Assembly: GCA_021199655.1 (NCBI GenBank)
Contig: JAJQHQ010000082.1
Span: 30,893 to 94,892 of the forward strand
Reading direction: 5' to 3'
DNA from: Lachnospiraceae bacterium
GTDB lineage: Bacteria > Bacillota > Clostridia > Lachnospirales > Lachnospiraceae
DNA length: 64,000 bases
This document shows, in pieces, positions 26,233-35,269 of the stretch. Under the pieces are notes generated by a model. That model worked only from the letters and a program-made list of their open reading frames with translations. It had not been told where the DNA came from and made no database searches. A program made the translations under genes and the position numbers. Position 1 is the first letter of the stretch, and the number at the start of each line of letters is the position of its first letter.

Positions 26233-27765
26233 TTACTGCATCCTCCATCCCGGATAAAACTTATTGCGGATGCTGCCATTTGTGAGTTTTCCCCAGCCAA
26301 GGCCGTGCCCGTCCACACAGATCAGCACCATTCTGTCAGCGGATAGCTTCTGAGTCAGAACTTCCAGCTCCTCATCGCCGGGTTCCAGCGTCTCGCCCTT
26401 CAGATAACGGAGCACACGCTCATCTTCACAAGGCAGATCCAGCACCGCATCAAAGCAGGATGCATCCAGCATCATCGCCAGAGCCTGCGAAGGCTCAAAG
26501 CGCCCGCGCTTTAAAGTTCCCAGCAAAAGTCCGGTGCGCAGATATCGGATCTGACCCGGAAGCCGATAAGGAGGGATAAGCAGACACTGTTCGCCGATCT
26601 GTTCATAATGGTAAGACGTCAGAATATCCTGAAGTCCTCCGCGCCGGCATGAAAAAGCATACGGTCTTTTCTTATCAACTGGCCTGGATATCCGTGTCAG
26701 AAACCCGGCAACAGTATCCGGTATAACAGCTTTCTGCCCGCTTATTCCCGGTCGGTTTCTGCCTGAAGCAGAACATTGTTTCAGAGAATCGCGTTTTTCA
26801 GTAAAATACCCGGGAGCAATGCCTTTATCTGATTTCTTTTTAAAAAGAGCGAGAAAATGCCCCTCTCCACTTACCCGGTGCGGGTAGATCCGAACACAGC
26901 GGTGCAAATCACCTGCCAATGCTTCTGCAGTATCCGGTGATGATAATGAAATTCCATCCGAAAATCCCGGTTCTTTCTCCAGCGGCACCAGCTCCAGCTC
27001 CGGAAAATGTTCTAACGCGAAAGAAATCACCGCCTCGTCCTCTTTCTCAGAAAAAGTGCAGGTCGAATACAGGAGCATTCCTCCTGGCTTCAGCATCTGT
27101 ATGGCACAGGATAAAATCTCCTTCTGCAGCGGCGCATAGGATTCGGGGCCTTTTTCCTCCCATGCGGCGATCAGCGCCGGGTCCTTTCGGAACATGCCCT
27201 CGCCGGAACAGGGGGCGTCTACGAGAATTTTATCAAAAAAACATCCGAACGTCTCCAGAAGCCGCCGCGGCTGTTCTGCGGTGATGCAGATATTTGCTGC
27301 TCCCCAGACGGTCAGATTCTTTACCAGCGCCTTCGCACGGCTCGCACTGGCATCGTTTGCAACAAGAAGGCCGAACCCTTTTAGTCTCGAAGCCAGTTCA
27401 GTGGCTTTGCCTCCGGGAGCCGCACAAAGATCAAGCACCTTATCTCCCGGCTCAATGGGAAGCCGGCTTGCCGGCAGCATCGCACTTGGTTCCTGTATGT
27501 AATACAGTCCCGCGTAATAATACGGATGACGGGATGCATCCGCGTCCCTGTCCATATAAAAACCATTGTTCACCCAGGGAATACGTTCTTTGGCAAAGGG
27601 CAGCCGTGCGACCGCATCCTCAATGGAAAGCCTGCCTGTGTTGATACGGATTCCCGCTTTTGCTTCATTATCATAACAGGCCAGAAAATCATCTGTCTCT
27701 TGCCCAAGCTGTTCTCTCATACGGCAGACAAAGCCTCCGGGCAGCCGTTCTCTCACAGAACTCAT
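26233..27765 (-). CDS. RsmB/RsmF-family rRNA cytosine-C5 methyltransferase
   Basis: This 510-residue SAM-dependent enzyme has the RsmF layout. The NOL1/NOP2/Sun catalytic domain has SAM motif LDLCAAPGGKATELA (about 110), DAPCSGEGMF with one catalytic cysteine (about 187) and STCTFSEKEDE with the second (about 238). The C-terminal region of about 190 residues fits the RsmF extension and a PUA-like domain. It probably makes 5-methylcytosine in 16S rRNA. The enzyme's exact site is an inference. Confidence 0.9.
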   Translation of the reverse strand: MSSVRERLPGGFVCRMREQLGQETDDFLACYDNEAKAGIRINTGRLSIEDAVARLPFAKERIPWVNNGFYMDRDADASRHPYYYAGLYYIQEPSAMLPASRLPIEPGDKVLDLCAAPGGKATELASRLKGFGLLVANDASASRAKALVKNLTVWGAANICITAEQPRRLLETFGCFFDKILVDAPCSGEGMFRKDPALIAAWEEKGPESYAPLQKEILSCAIQMLKPGGMLLYSTCTFSEKEDEAVISFALEHFPELELVPLEKEPGFSDGISLSSPDTAEALAGDLHRCVRIYPHRVSGEGHFLALFKKKSDKGIAPGYFTEKRDSLKQCSASGRNRPGISGQKAVIPDTVAGFLTRISRPVDKKRPYAFSCRRGGLQDILTSYHYEQIGEQCLLIPPYRLPGQIRYLRTGLLLGTLKRGRFEPSQALAMMLDASCFDAVLDLPCEDERVLRYLKGETLEPGDEELEVLTQKLSADRMVLICVDGHGLGWGKLTNGSIRNKFYPGWRMQ

Positions 27766-27863
27766 ATGCGGATAAGATTCTCCTTTGTTTACTCATTCTG
27801 CATTATCTCATATATTATATTTCACAGTAAATCCGATGCACAGTCTTGAATGATTATCTATAC

Positions 27864-27890
27864 GTAACAGTTCAGCACCTTCACAGTTAC
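27864..27890. repeat. 27-bp palindromic repeat (family A), copy 2
   Basis: Left arm GTAACAGT and right arm ACAGTTAC with centre TCAGCACCTTC. It lies in the gap between the rRNA methyltransferase and the alarmone synthetase. Confidence 0.85.
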
Positions 27891-27911
27891 ATCGATGTTA
27901 AACTGCAGATT

Positions 27912-28736
27912 TTAGTACAGGTCCGTCCTCGTCACTTCCACTGTCTGTGCACGATACCCTTCCACGATCACATCCAGCTCTCTTGCAAAGCGCCGCAGCT
28001 GATCGATATCATCCAGCTCATAGATCCGGTAAAACTCATCCTGAATCTTCTGGACTTCCCGCTTCGTCGTCACACGATAGAGATTCTGGATATTATTCAG
28101 GATGTCAGAGACCAGACCGGCCTGCATCTGAGAGGAAATCTGCGCATCCATGATCTCGCTGCGTACAGAAGACATCTCACTGTCAAGCGTGATGATCGCG
28201 TTTGCCACATTAGAAAGCTTCTCACTTACATGCTCCGGAATATTTTTCTTATATTTATACTGCAGAGAATGCTCGATCGTCGACCAGAAATTCATGGCAA
28301 GCGTACGAATCTGAATTTCAACATTAATCTTCCGGCTGCCCTTTGTCGTCTGCACTTCGTAACGCACAATAATATGGTAGCTTCGGTAGCCGCTGTCTTT
28401 TTTGTGGCTGACATAGTCCCGCTCGCTGACAATCTCCATGTCCGTCCTTGCGCGGATGATCTCCACCACTTTCTGAATATCTTCCACAAACTGACAGATG
28501 ATCCGCACCCCGGCGATATCCGTGATCCGTTCTTCCAGCTCATCCGTCGTGATATGCTTTTTCTGGACCTTATCCAGAATACTGGCGACAGTCTTTACCC
28601 GGCCCGTCACCTGTTCAATTGGGGAATACTGCCCCTGATTCCGATATTCATAGATCAGATGTTCAAACTTTACAACGAGCTCTTTTACAGCCAGATCATA
28701 CGGGCTTAAAATCTCGCGCCACAGCTGAATTTCCAT
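27912..28736 (-). CDS. Small alarmone synthetase (RelQ-like (p)ppGpp synthase)
   Basis: This single-domain GTP pyrophosphokinase of about 274 residues makes (p)ppGpp from GTP/GDP and ATP. Synthetase motifs are present: RVKTVASILDKVQKK, DIAGVRIICQF, KKDSGYRSYHIIV and VEIQIRTLAMNFWSTIEH. No hydrolase, TGS or ACT domain is present, which separates it from Rel. The C-terminal helices fit a RelQ tetramer. The second ATG is preferred for spacing from AGAGGT. It lies between two family A repeats and has no obvious partner gene. Confidence 0.9.
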   Translation of the reverse strand: MEIQLWREILSPYDLAVKELVVKFEHLIYEYRNQGQYSPIEQVTGRVKTVASILDKVQKKHITTDELEERITDIAGVRIICQFVEDIQKVVEIIRARTDMEIVSERDYVSHKKDSGYRSYHIIVRYEVQTTKGSRKINVEIQIRTLAMNFWSTIEHSLQYKYKKNIPEHVSEKLSNVANAIITLDSEMSSVRSEIMDAQISSQMQAGLVSDILNNIQNLYRVTTKREVQKIQDEFYRIYELDDIDQLRRFARELDVIVEGYRAQTVEVTRTDLY

Positions 28737-28771
28737 ATGCATACACCTCTGCAGCCATAATTACAAATTCT

Positions 28772-28798
28772 GCAACTGTTCAGTACCTTCACAGTTAT
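28772..28798. repeat. 27-bp palindromic repeat (family A), copy 3
   Basis: GCAACTGT / ACAGTTAT arms enclose TCAGTACCTTC, with matching changes at both ends reducing but not removing the stem. It is just upstream of the alarmone synthetase. Confidence 0.85.
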
Positions 28799-28908
28799 GC
28801 GTATTCTAACACAGAAAACCGGATATCACAAGGGCAATTCAAATTGCCGTAATGGTTATCTTCATGTCAGAGTATTTTTCTGTCAGGGTCATCCCGCACC
28901 CGCAAAGA

Positions 28909-29766
28909 TCAGAGCAAAGCTGCGTAACGAAGCACCCAGTAAGGATTCACACTCTGTTCCTCCAGAGGATCGCCGCCTTCCCCTGTATTCGTCCGGATAT
29001 AAATTCCCATATGCAGGTGCACAGCAAATTGACCGACAGTCCCCTCTTTGCCATATCCGGAATCTCCCATCAGCCCCAGCTGCTCTCCGGCGTATACAGA
29101 ATCGCCGACAGCAAATTCCTGCGCGTAGGAGTCAAGATGCGCATAATAAAAATAGCCGCCTCCCGGAGAGCGTATCCCGATACGGTAACCGCCCTGCTCC
29201 AGCCAGCCAATCTTTTCCACCACACCATCTGTCATGCTTACGACCGGATAGACACCGGCCAGATCAGCGGAAGGCATCAGGTCTGTCCCTTCATGGCCGC
29301 GTTTTCCGCCGTAGTTTCTCTCAAACATCCAGGTGTTTTCATAGGAAACATCAGTGCCGGTCACCGGAAAGCATTCCACATCGTTCCAGACTGCCGCATA
29401 TGCTTCCCGCAGAGCCAGATAACCTGTTCGATTTCTGCTGATAAGCCGGGTCCTCCAGAGAGCAATCTGTGAAAGTCCTAACTCCCCGGAGCGGCTCATA
29501 CGGCTGATCCTTATGCTTCCTTCATCTGTAAACGGATACAATGTGGTCAGAACATCTCCCGGAAGCATGCTATCAGAAGCAGACGCTTCCAGAAGCAAAG
29601 AAAGAGCCTGATCGGAAAGCTGCATTTTTCGAAAAGCATCGCTTCCGATTACCTTCTCGTTCAAAGTACCGGCCGCTGACTGCTGATATAGATAGCCGGA
29701 TAACCATACCGCCACACACAAAAGAAAAAACAGAAACAGCAGACGTCTGAAAAAATCTCTCCACAT
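28909..29766 (-). CDS. Membrane-anchored M23-family metallopeptidase
   Basis: This peptidoglycan endopeptidase of about 285 residues has an N-terminal membrane anchor (about residues 8-28, FFRRLLFLFFLLCVAVWLSG), a linker domain and a LytM/M23 domain (about 155-285). Zinc ligands are visible in GHEGTD and HLHMG, with a further Tyr/His region YYAHLDS. The start MWRDFFRR follows GGAGG; the longer frame has no site. It diverges from the ylbJ-like gene, so a role in spore engulfment or cortex maturation is conceivable but unproven. Confidence 0.88.
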   Translation of the reverse strand: MWRDFFRRLLFLFFLLCVAVWLSGYLYQQSAAGTLNEKVIGSDAFRKMQLSDQALSLLLEASASDSMLPGDVLTTLYPFTDEGSIRISRMSRSGELGLSQIALWRTRLISRNRTGYLALREAYAAVWNDVECFPVTGTDVSYENTWMFERNYGGKRGHEGTDLMPSADLAGVYPVVSMTDGVVEKIGWLEQGGYRIGIRSPGGGYFYYAHLDSYAQEFAVGDSVYAGEQLGLMGDSGYGKEGTVGQFAVHLHMGIYIRTNTGEGGDPLEEQSVNPYWVLRYAALL

Positions 29767-29936
29767 ATCGCTTCCTCCCTGACTGTAAATACGATATGCG
29801 CAGGAAGAAATAAATAAACATAAATTCATATTCCGGCATAAAAATTCATAATCTTGACACAGAACAGCAGCCGATAAGAATTCACAGGTCTGTAGCTTCA
29901 TAAATTAATACAGGATGTCTGCGGGAGGATACCGCC

Positions 29937-30881
29937 ATGCGAAAACAAACGGTATTTCTGATTATGTTTCTGATCTTTTCTCTGTTTATGTGTCTTCTTT
30001 GTTTTCCTCGCACAGCAGCCTCTGCCGCTTTAGACGGACTTCTGCTCTGGTATCATTCCGTCTTCCCGGTTCTCTTTCCTTTTTTGTTCTTAAGCTCGCT
30101 GCTGATTCGGATCCTTAACCCGGATGAGCTGCCGAAAGTTCTTACAGCTCCTTTTATGCGCCTCTTTGGCTGCTCTGCATACGGGGTCTTTGTCATTTTT
30201 GCAGGCTTCCTGTGCGGGTTCCCTGTCGGAGCAAGACTTTCTTCGGAGCTGTATCAGCAGAAAAAGATCACCCGTGAAGAAATGTGTGCGCTGCAGGGCT
30301 TTGCCAATAACTTAAGTCCGGGCTTTATTCTTTCGTATCTCTCGGCAGAACAGATGAAATGTTCCGGAAAAGGAGGATGGTTCCTGTTTCAGATACTCGG
30401 GGCGGCCCTGCTTGTCGGTATCGCGGATGCAGGATGGAAAAACCACCGAAAAGTCAGTGTGCCGCAGGCAGAATCGCTGAAGAATGACACGAAAAGCGAG
30501 CCTCTTTCCTTCGCAGTCATTGACGACTGCATTTATGGAGCGATGAACAGTGCTTTGCACCTGTGCGCATACATTATGCTGTTCGCCGTACTCACCGGAA
30601 TTCTGACACATGTTTTTCCCATCGCCAACCCTGCAGTGCTGTTGCTGACTGCGGGTATTGAAGTGACCAATGGCATTCATATGATTGCGGAATCCGCTCT
30701 GCCGTATGCCGCAAAATATATTGCCGTGTCTGCTCTGGCTGCATTCGGAGGCTGGTCTGCGCTCGCTCAGAGCGCTGGAATCGCCGGAATGGACAGTGAA
30801 CTGCTTTTACATTACATAAAAAGCAGGGTGAAGATCACCCTGCTTGCAATACTGCTCTCTGCCGCAGCTCTGTTTCTGTAA
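29937..30881 (+). CDS. YlbJ-like sporulation integral membrane protein
   Basis: This 314-residue polytopic membrane protein has about seven or eight hydrophobic segments and a nucleoside-recognition (GATE) type signature, GFLCGFPVGARLSSELY. In B. subtilis ylbJ follows rsmD (ylbH) and coaD (ylbI) and is needed for normal spore formation; here the gene converges on the coaD-rsmD unit, which supports the assignment. It is shorter than the B. subtilis protein (about 400 residues). The alternative is a generic nucleoside-recognition family membrane protein. Confidence 0.7.
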   Translation: MRKQTVFLIMFLIFSLFMCLLCFPRTAASAALDGLLLWYHSVFPVLFPFLFLSSLLIRILNPDELPKVLTAPFMRLFGCSAYGVFVIFAGFLCGFPVGARLSSELYQQKKITREEMCALQGFANNLSPGFILSYLSAEQMKCSGKGGWFLFQILGAALLVGIADAGWKNHRKVSVPQAESLKNDTKSEPLSFAVIDDCIYGAMNSALHLCAYIMLFAVLTGILTHVFPIANPAVLLLTAGIEVTNGIHMIAESALPYAAKYIAVSALAAFGGWSALAQSAGIAGMDSELLLHYIKSRVKITLLAILLSAAALFL

Positions 30882-30888
30882 TGGATTC

Positions 30889-31494
30889 TTACTCATCCAG
30901 AGATTCCTCTGCTTCCGGTTCCGGCTCCGGCTGCGTGTAGCTGGAGGGTTCTACAGTAGGGGAAAGCTCCGAACGGTTCTTGCTCACGATATCGTAGCAG
31001 GACTGAACAGAATTGATGAAATTGCTGTATTTTGTCCCTGCGGTCTCAATCGTATGGCTCATAATCTTCTCCAGATTGCTGAGCATGTCATCGGTATAAC
31101 GAATAGCGCTCATACGGATGTTATTCGAATCCTCCGTCGCGCGGTCCATAATATCCTGTGCCTGTGCGTTTGTCTCATCAATCAGCTGTCTGGACTGCTC
31201 CATCGCAACGCGCATGACTTCACTGTCACTGACGATCTTCTGTGCCTGCGCCTGCGCATCAGCAATGATCGCGTCAGCCTTAGACTGCGCATCTTCCAGG
31301 ATGGCGTCCTTATTGCTGATGATCTTCTGATAACGCTTGATCTCATCCGGAGTCTTCATACGCAATTCTCTTAACAGCTCCTCAAGCTCCTCTTTGTTCA
31401 CAACGATCTTGGTGGAGGAAAGGGGCTGAAACTTACAGCTGTCGATAAACTCCTCGATTTCTTCAATGATCTGTTCAATTCTGCTGCTGGCCAT
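30889..31494 (-). CDS. Coiled-coil DivIVA/ATPase-subunit-H-like protein
   Basis: This 201-residue, mostly helical protein has long heptad-like stretches rich in Ala, Gln, Glu and Asp (about 60-130, DAQSKADAIIADAQAQAQKI). Its C-terminal tail is acidic and proline-rich (about 180-201). Such proteins are often labelled vacuolar-type ATPase subunit H or DivIVA-like; no ATPase genes are present, so that name is probably misleading. Position next to coaD is seen in related genomes. A scaffold or cell-pole role is only a guess. Confidence 0.7.
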   Translation of the reverse strand: MASSRIEQIIEEIEEFIDSCKFQPLSSTKIVVNKEELEELLRELRMKTPDEIKRYQKIISNKDAILEDAQSKADAIIADAQAQAQKIVSDSEVMRVAMEQSRQLIDETNAQAQDIMDRATEDSNNIRMSAIRYTDDMLSNLEKIMSHTIETAGTKYSNFINSVQSCYDIVSKNRSELSPTVEPSSYTQPEPEPEAEESLDE

Positions 31495-31518
31495 GATAAC
31501 TCTCTCCTTACTTTTGAT

Positions 31519-32025
31519 TTATACTCCTTTAATATTCCGCCCTCTGGCATGTCCAATTCTGGCATACACGCGTTCTGCTACCTGCGGCGGCACGAATCCT
31601 GAGATATCGCCGTCGTAAGATGCAACCTCTTTTACGATCGTAGAACTGATATAGGCATAATTCAATGCGGTCGTAAAAAACAGCGTATCCACTCCCCGCT
31701 CAAGACTCCTGTTTGTCTGCGCCATCTGAAGCTCATATTCAAAATCAGTCACGGCCCTTAAGCCCCGCACCAGAAACGAAGCATCGCACTTTTTGCAGAA
31801 GTCTACAGAAAGCCCGGAAAATGCTTCTACCCGTACATTTGGAATATGAGAAGTCACATCTTTTAACATATTAACACGTTCTTCGACAGAAAACAACGGT
31901 GTTTTTTCATTATTATTCAAAACGCCGACCACCAGCTCATCCACAAGAGCTGCTGCCCGCTCGATGATATCCAGATGCCCTTTTGTCACCGGGTCAAAGC
32001 TGCCCGGGTATACGGCACGTTTCAT
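31519..32025 (-). CDS. coaD: Phosphopantetheine adenylyltransferase
   Basis: CoaD transfers AMP from ATP to 4'-phosphopantetheine, the penultimate step of coenzyme A synthesis. The 168-residue protein begins with the nucleotidyltransferase motif [16 protein letters not shown] and has [15 protein letters not shown] and the ISSTIVKE motif. Its start overlaps the rsmD stop by four bases (ATGA), the usual coupled arrangement. Confidence 0.97.
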   Translation of the reverse strand: MKRAVYPGSFDPVTKGHLDIIERAAALVDELVVGVLNNNEKTPLFSVEERVNMLKDVTSHIPNVRVEAFSGLSVDFCKKCDASFLVRGLRAVTDFEYELQMAQTNRSLERGVDTLFFTTALNYAYISSTIVKEVASYDGDISGFVPPQVAERVYARIGHARGRNIKGV

Positions 32026-32600
32026 ACCTGCTCCCCTTCCGGTAAATGCAAAGCCAGAAATACATGCTTATTTGTCTTATATTCTTTGACCCGCAGGATC
32101 TCGAATCCCATCTCTGTCAGAAAATCTGTCCCGGTCTCCAGAGCCATCTCAATGATAAAAAGCGTCTGTCCATCCACATAAGACGGTCTGTGCGCCGCGA
32201 TATAACCCATCACCTGATCTTCCAGACCCTTTCCATAGGGCGGATCCATAAAAATAATCTGAAAAGGCGGTCTGCCTTCCAGACGCGTTAAGGCCGTCAC
32301 GGCGTCACATAATAACACCTCCGCCTGCTTCTCCAGATGCGTAAAGGCAAGATTCTGACGGATACAGTCACAGGCGGCACGGTTGTTATCAACAAAGCAG
32401 GTCTGCCTTGCGCCGCGGCTTAATGCCTCTATTCCAATTCCTCCGCTTCCCGCAAACAGATCCAGAAACCGAATGTCATACAGGTCGTTCTGCAGAATAT
32501 TAAACAGAGTCTCCTTGATGCGGTCGGTCGTCGGCCTTGTACCATCTCCATCAATTGTCTTTAGCGGCAGTCTCCGCGCTTTTCCTGCTATCACTCTCAT
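32022..32600 (-). CDS. rsmD: 16S rRNA (guanine966-N2)-methyltransferase
   Basis: The protein of about 193 residues begins [15 protein letters not shown] and has the SAM-binding motif [20 protein letters not shown] and the catalytic N-methylase motif MDPPYGKG. It methylates G966 near the P site of the small subunit. No strong ribosome binding site precedes this ATG; an ATG nine bases upstream (MIAMRV) is an alternative. Pairing with coaD is conserved in Firmicutes. Confidence 0.95.
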   Translation of the reverse strand: MRVIAGKARRLPLKTIDGDGTRPTTDRIKETLFNILQNDLYDIRFLDLFAGSGGIGIEALSRGARQTCFVDNNRAACDCIRQNLAFTHLEKQAEVLLCDAVTALTRLEGRPPFQIIFMDPPYGKGLEDQVMGYIAAHRPSYVDGQTLFIIEMALETGTDFLTEMGFEILRVKEYKTNKHVFLALHLPEGEQV

Positions 32601-32823
32601 GGCAATCATTATAATTTTTTCATGCCGTGCTGTCAACAGAAAAATCGCTGCATTTTCATAAAGCATCGTTTAAAAAGAGACTGCTTCAGAACTGCCGCCG
32701 TTCATATATTGAAACAATTACCAGTTTAGATCGCCTGTGACTGCATATACTACGAATGCAGCAAAAAGCTGCACCGTTACAAATTCAGATAAATGAAATC
32801 AGAAAACTAAGGAGGCGTTTATT

Positions 32824-33057
32824 ATGTCTAATCGTTCAAGCAACACAACGGCAGTACCGGAAGCAAAAGGCGCAATGGATCGTTTTAAGTTTGAGGTAGC
32901 AAATGAACTGGGCGTTCCGCTCAGCGACGGTTACAACGGAAACCTGACATCCAAGCAGAATGGTTCTGTAGGCGGCTATATGGTTAAGAAAATGATCGAG
33001 GCGCAGGAGCGCCAGATGTCCGGCACCGGAACCGGAACGACCGGTGCGGCAATGTAA
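32824..33057 (+). CDS. Alpha/beta-type small acid-soluble spore protein
   Basis: This 77-residue SASP coats and protects spore DNA from UV and chemicals. It has the GPR protease recognition region (FKFEVANELGVPL) and the conserved DNA-binding block GYNGNLTSKQNGSVGGYMV, plus a Gly/Thr-rich tail. AAGGAGG precedes the start. It is monocistronic, as expected for a forespore-expressed sspA-type gene; a forespore sigma-factor promoter is expected upstream but could not be placed with confidence. Confidence 0.96.
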   Translation: MSNRSSNTTAVPEAKGAMDRFKFEVANELGVPLSDGYNGNLTSKQNGSVGGYMVKKMIEAQERQMSGTGTGTTGAAM

Positions 33058-33088
33058 TGAAGTCATAATGTAGAAGATCAGAAGAAAA

Positions 33089-33122
33089 ACACGTCGGGTG
33101 AGGATATGCTCATCCGGCGTGT
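33089..33122 (+). terminator. Hairpin downstream of the SASP gene
   Basis: ACACGTCGGGTGAG and CTCATCCGGCGTGT pair over 14 bp as RNA, with two G-U wobbles. There is no U-tract, so it may act as a 3' stabilising hairpin more than a terminator. Confidence 0.5.
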
Positions 33123-33494
33123 TCCATTCCTGACCTTTTGAAAGATTCCATTTATGTTGTGATAATACTACGGATTGCTCCGTGCTTCGCACTCCCGCAA
33201 TCCTAAAAACATTCGGAATCCGCTCATTTTTCTTCGAAAAATGGCTACTTCCTCATGTTTTTGCGGTTCAAAAGGTCATGGAACAGGAACGCTAGCGTTC
33301 CATTCCTGACCTTTTGAAAGATTCCATTTATGTTGTGATAATACTACGGATTGCTCCGTGCTTCGCACTCCCGCAATCCTAAAAACATTCGGAATCCGCT
33401 CATTTTTCTTCGAAAAATGGCTACTTCCTCATGTTTTTGCGGTTCAAAAGGTCGTGGAACAGGAACGCTAGCGTTCCATTCCTGACCTTTTGAA
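33121..33494. repeat. 176-bp tandem duplication with embedded 52-bp palindrome
   Basis: A 176-bp unit starting GTTCCATTCCTGACC occurs at 33121 and 33297, and its first 22 bases occur again at 33473. The two full copies differ by as little as one base (CATGG versus CGTGG before the palindrome). Each copy contains an imperfect palindrome (33267-33318 and 33443-33494) with outer arms TTCAAAAGGTC/GACCTTTTGAA and a perfect 16-bp core GGAACGCTAGCGTTCC. It fills the gap between the SASP gene and the exchanger gene; no reading frame runs through it. Confidence 0.92.
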
Positions 33495-33504
33495 CCTTGT
33501 ATTA

Positions 33505-34527
33505 TCACATGGCAAACTGCATCACACAATATGCCCCGTAGATCACCAGCAGAAGAATTCCCTGTGCGCGATAGAGCTTTTCACGGAGGAGTGCCGGAAC
33601 TGTCAGGATCAGCATCACCGCAAGCATTACAGGAATATCAAGCACCAAGGAAGCGTTCATTCCAAACAGCGTCGAGGATGCGGGGATTGAAAAAGGATTC
33701 AGGGTAATTGAGATTCCGCACACCAGCACCAGATTAAACAGGTTTGCTCCGATCACGTTTCCCAGTGAAAGTGCGCCATGTCCCTTGCTTAAGGAAGTGA
33801 TCGCGGTCACAAGCTCCGGCAGAGATGTGCCAAGTGCGACAAAGGTAAGGGCGATCACTGATTCCGGGACGCCAAGAGCCTCCGCAATCAATGTGCCATT
33901 GTCGACAAGCAGATCCGCTCCGATGGCAATGAGTATGGCTCCGACAATCAGAAGGAAGAGTTCTTTTGCCAGCGAAGGTTCCGAAGAATCTGAAGTAAGG
34001 TCTGCTGCGTTTTCGGAATGTTCGTTCTTATCCGAAGAGCCGGATGAACTGCCATTTCCGGCTGCATTTTCCTCTCCCCTGGTCATCTGCCAGACGGTCA
34101 AAAGCATATAGATCAGAAAAAGAAGAAGAAAAACCATGCCGGATAATCTGGTAAAGGAACCTGTGGTATATGCAATTCCCGCAAAAATAAGCGCAGCGAG
34201 GAAAAAGAAAAAGACAGGAAGCTTCAGAGACTTTCGTTCTGCCTTTCCGGGACATACCGCAATCGTGATCGCAGCGATCAGAGAAGTGTTGCAGATCACG
34301 GAGCCGATAGCATTTCCATAGGCAATCTGACTGTGACCGCTGACTGCTGAGGTGGCTGATACCATGACCTCCGGAAGCGTCGTGCCAATGGATACGACCG
34401 TCGCACCGATCAGAAGCTCCGGCAGATGAAAACGACCGGCTATTCCCGTCGCGCCGTCCACAAACCAGTCGCCCCCTTTTATCAATAGAACAAGTCCTAC
34501 AATAAACAACAGAACCGGAATGCCCAT
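33505..34527 (-). CDS. CaCA-family Na+/Ca2+ (or K+-dependent) exchanger
   Basis: This 340-residue polytopic membrane protein has the two inverted alpha repeats of cation/Ca2+ antiporters: VVSIGTTLPEVMVSATSAV near residue 45 and VALGTSLPELVTAITSL near residue 235. About ten membrane segments flank a central acidic, Ser/Asn-rich loop (about 145-185). The start MGIPVLLF follows GGAG by eight bases. It likely exports Ca2+ at the expense of Na+ or H+; the ion pair cannot be fixed from sequence. Confidence 0.9.
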   Translation of the reverse strand: MGIPVLLFIVGLVLLIKGGDWFVDGATGIAGRFHLPELLIGATVVSIGTTLPEVMVSATSAVSGHSQIAYGNAIGSVICNTSLIAAITIAVCPGKAERKSLKLPVFFFFLAALIFAGIAYTTGSFTRLSGMVFLLLFLIYMLLTVWQMTRGEENAAGNGSSSGSSDKNEHSENAADLTSDSSEPSLAKELFLLIVGAILIAIGADLLVDNGTLIAEALGVPESVIALTFVALGTSLPELVTAITSLSKGHGALSLGNVIGANLFNLVLVCGISITLNPFSIPASSTLFGMNASLVLDIPVMLAVMLILTVPALLREKLYRAQGILLLVIYGAYCVMQFAM

Positions 34528-34652
34528 GACTTTTCTCCTCCATATATCATACAGATAACAAAACACTGTGGGAAGTATGCACCCAAAGACTTTGGATTGT
34601 CAAGTTATATTCCCTTTTTTATTTATTTTCGCTAAAAACAGGCAAAAAAATC

Positions 34653-34680
34653 TTGTAATTTCAGAGAAAGTTGCTATAAT
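34653..34680 (+). promoter_or_regulatory. Sigma-A promoter of mgsA
   Basis: TTGTAA and TATAAT are separated by 16 bp, about 57 bp upstream of mgsA. Confidence 0.6.
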
Positions 34681-34736
34681 GGCTTTATAGTTATGTTAAA
34701 AGGGGTTAATTTGAACTCAGAAAGGTAGACATCTTG

Positions 34737-35144
34737 ATGAACATCGGATTTATTGCGCACAACAACAAGAAAACACTGATCGAGAATTTTTGCCTTGCGT
34801 ATAAATACATTTTGTCCAGACATCACCTGTTTGCGACAGGCGGCACCGGCAGAAGGATTGAGGAAGTGACTAATCTCAAGGTTTACAAGTTCCTGCCTGG
34901 AAGTGTTGGCGGCGACAAGCAGTTTATGGATATGATCGAGAGAAACAGTATGGATATGGTGATCTTTTTTTACAATCCGATTACCGCCAGTCCGAATGAT
35001 CCGGATATTTACGCGATCTCCAGATGCTGTGATGAATACAATATTCCCATTGCGACAAACATCGCTACAGCTGAGTCACTGGTGCTCGGACTGGCAAGAG
35101 GTGACCTTGACTGGAGACTGAATATCCGCTCCGATGATATTTAA
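34737..35144 (+). CDS. mgsA: Methylglyoxal synthase
   Basis: MgsA converts dihydroxyacetone phosphate to methylglyoxal and phosphate, a bypass that relieves sugar-phosphate stress. The protein of about 135 residues has the phosphate-binding loop LFATGGTGRRI, the catalytic-region GSVGGDKQF and FFYNPITASPNDPD. ATG at 34737 is used; a TTG three bases earlier has better spacing from AAAGG. It has its own promoter and terminator. Confidence 0.96.
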   Translation: MNIGFIAHNNKKTLIENFCLAYKYILSRHHLFATGGTGRRIEEVTNLKVYKFLPGSVGGDKQFMDMIERNSMDMVIFFYNPITASPNDPDIYAISRCCDEYNIPIATNIATAESLVLGLARGDLDWRLNIRSDDI

Positions 35145-35165
35145 TTTCCTATATCATATCATAAA

Positions 35166-35210
35166 AAAGGCAGCCCGCCGCAGATGTAATCTGCACGAAC
35201 TGCCTTTCTT
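35166..35210 (+). terminator. Terminator of mgsA
   Basis: AAAGGCAG (35166-35173) pairs with CTGCCTTT (35200-35207), followed by CTTTGG; an inner GCAGAT/ATCTGC stem strengthens it. The A-rich left side lets it work on the minus strand as well. Confidence 0.75.
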
Positions 35211-35269
35211 TGGTTTCTTTTCTTCATGATAACCAAAAGAATTTCCTCATTCTGACATAATCAGCTGAA

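Noticed and set aside
30889..31494. V-type ATPase subunit H
   Set aside because: No ATPase genes are nearby; similarity is only to coiled-coil composition.
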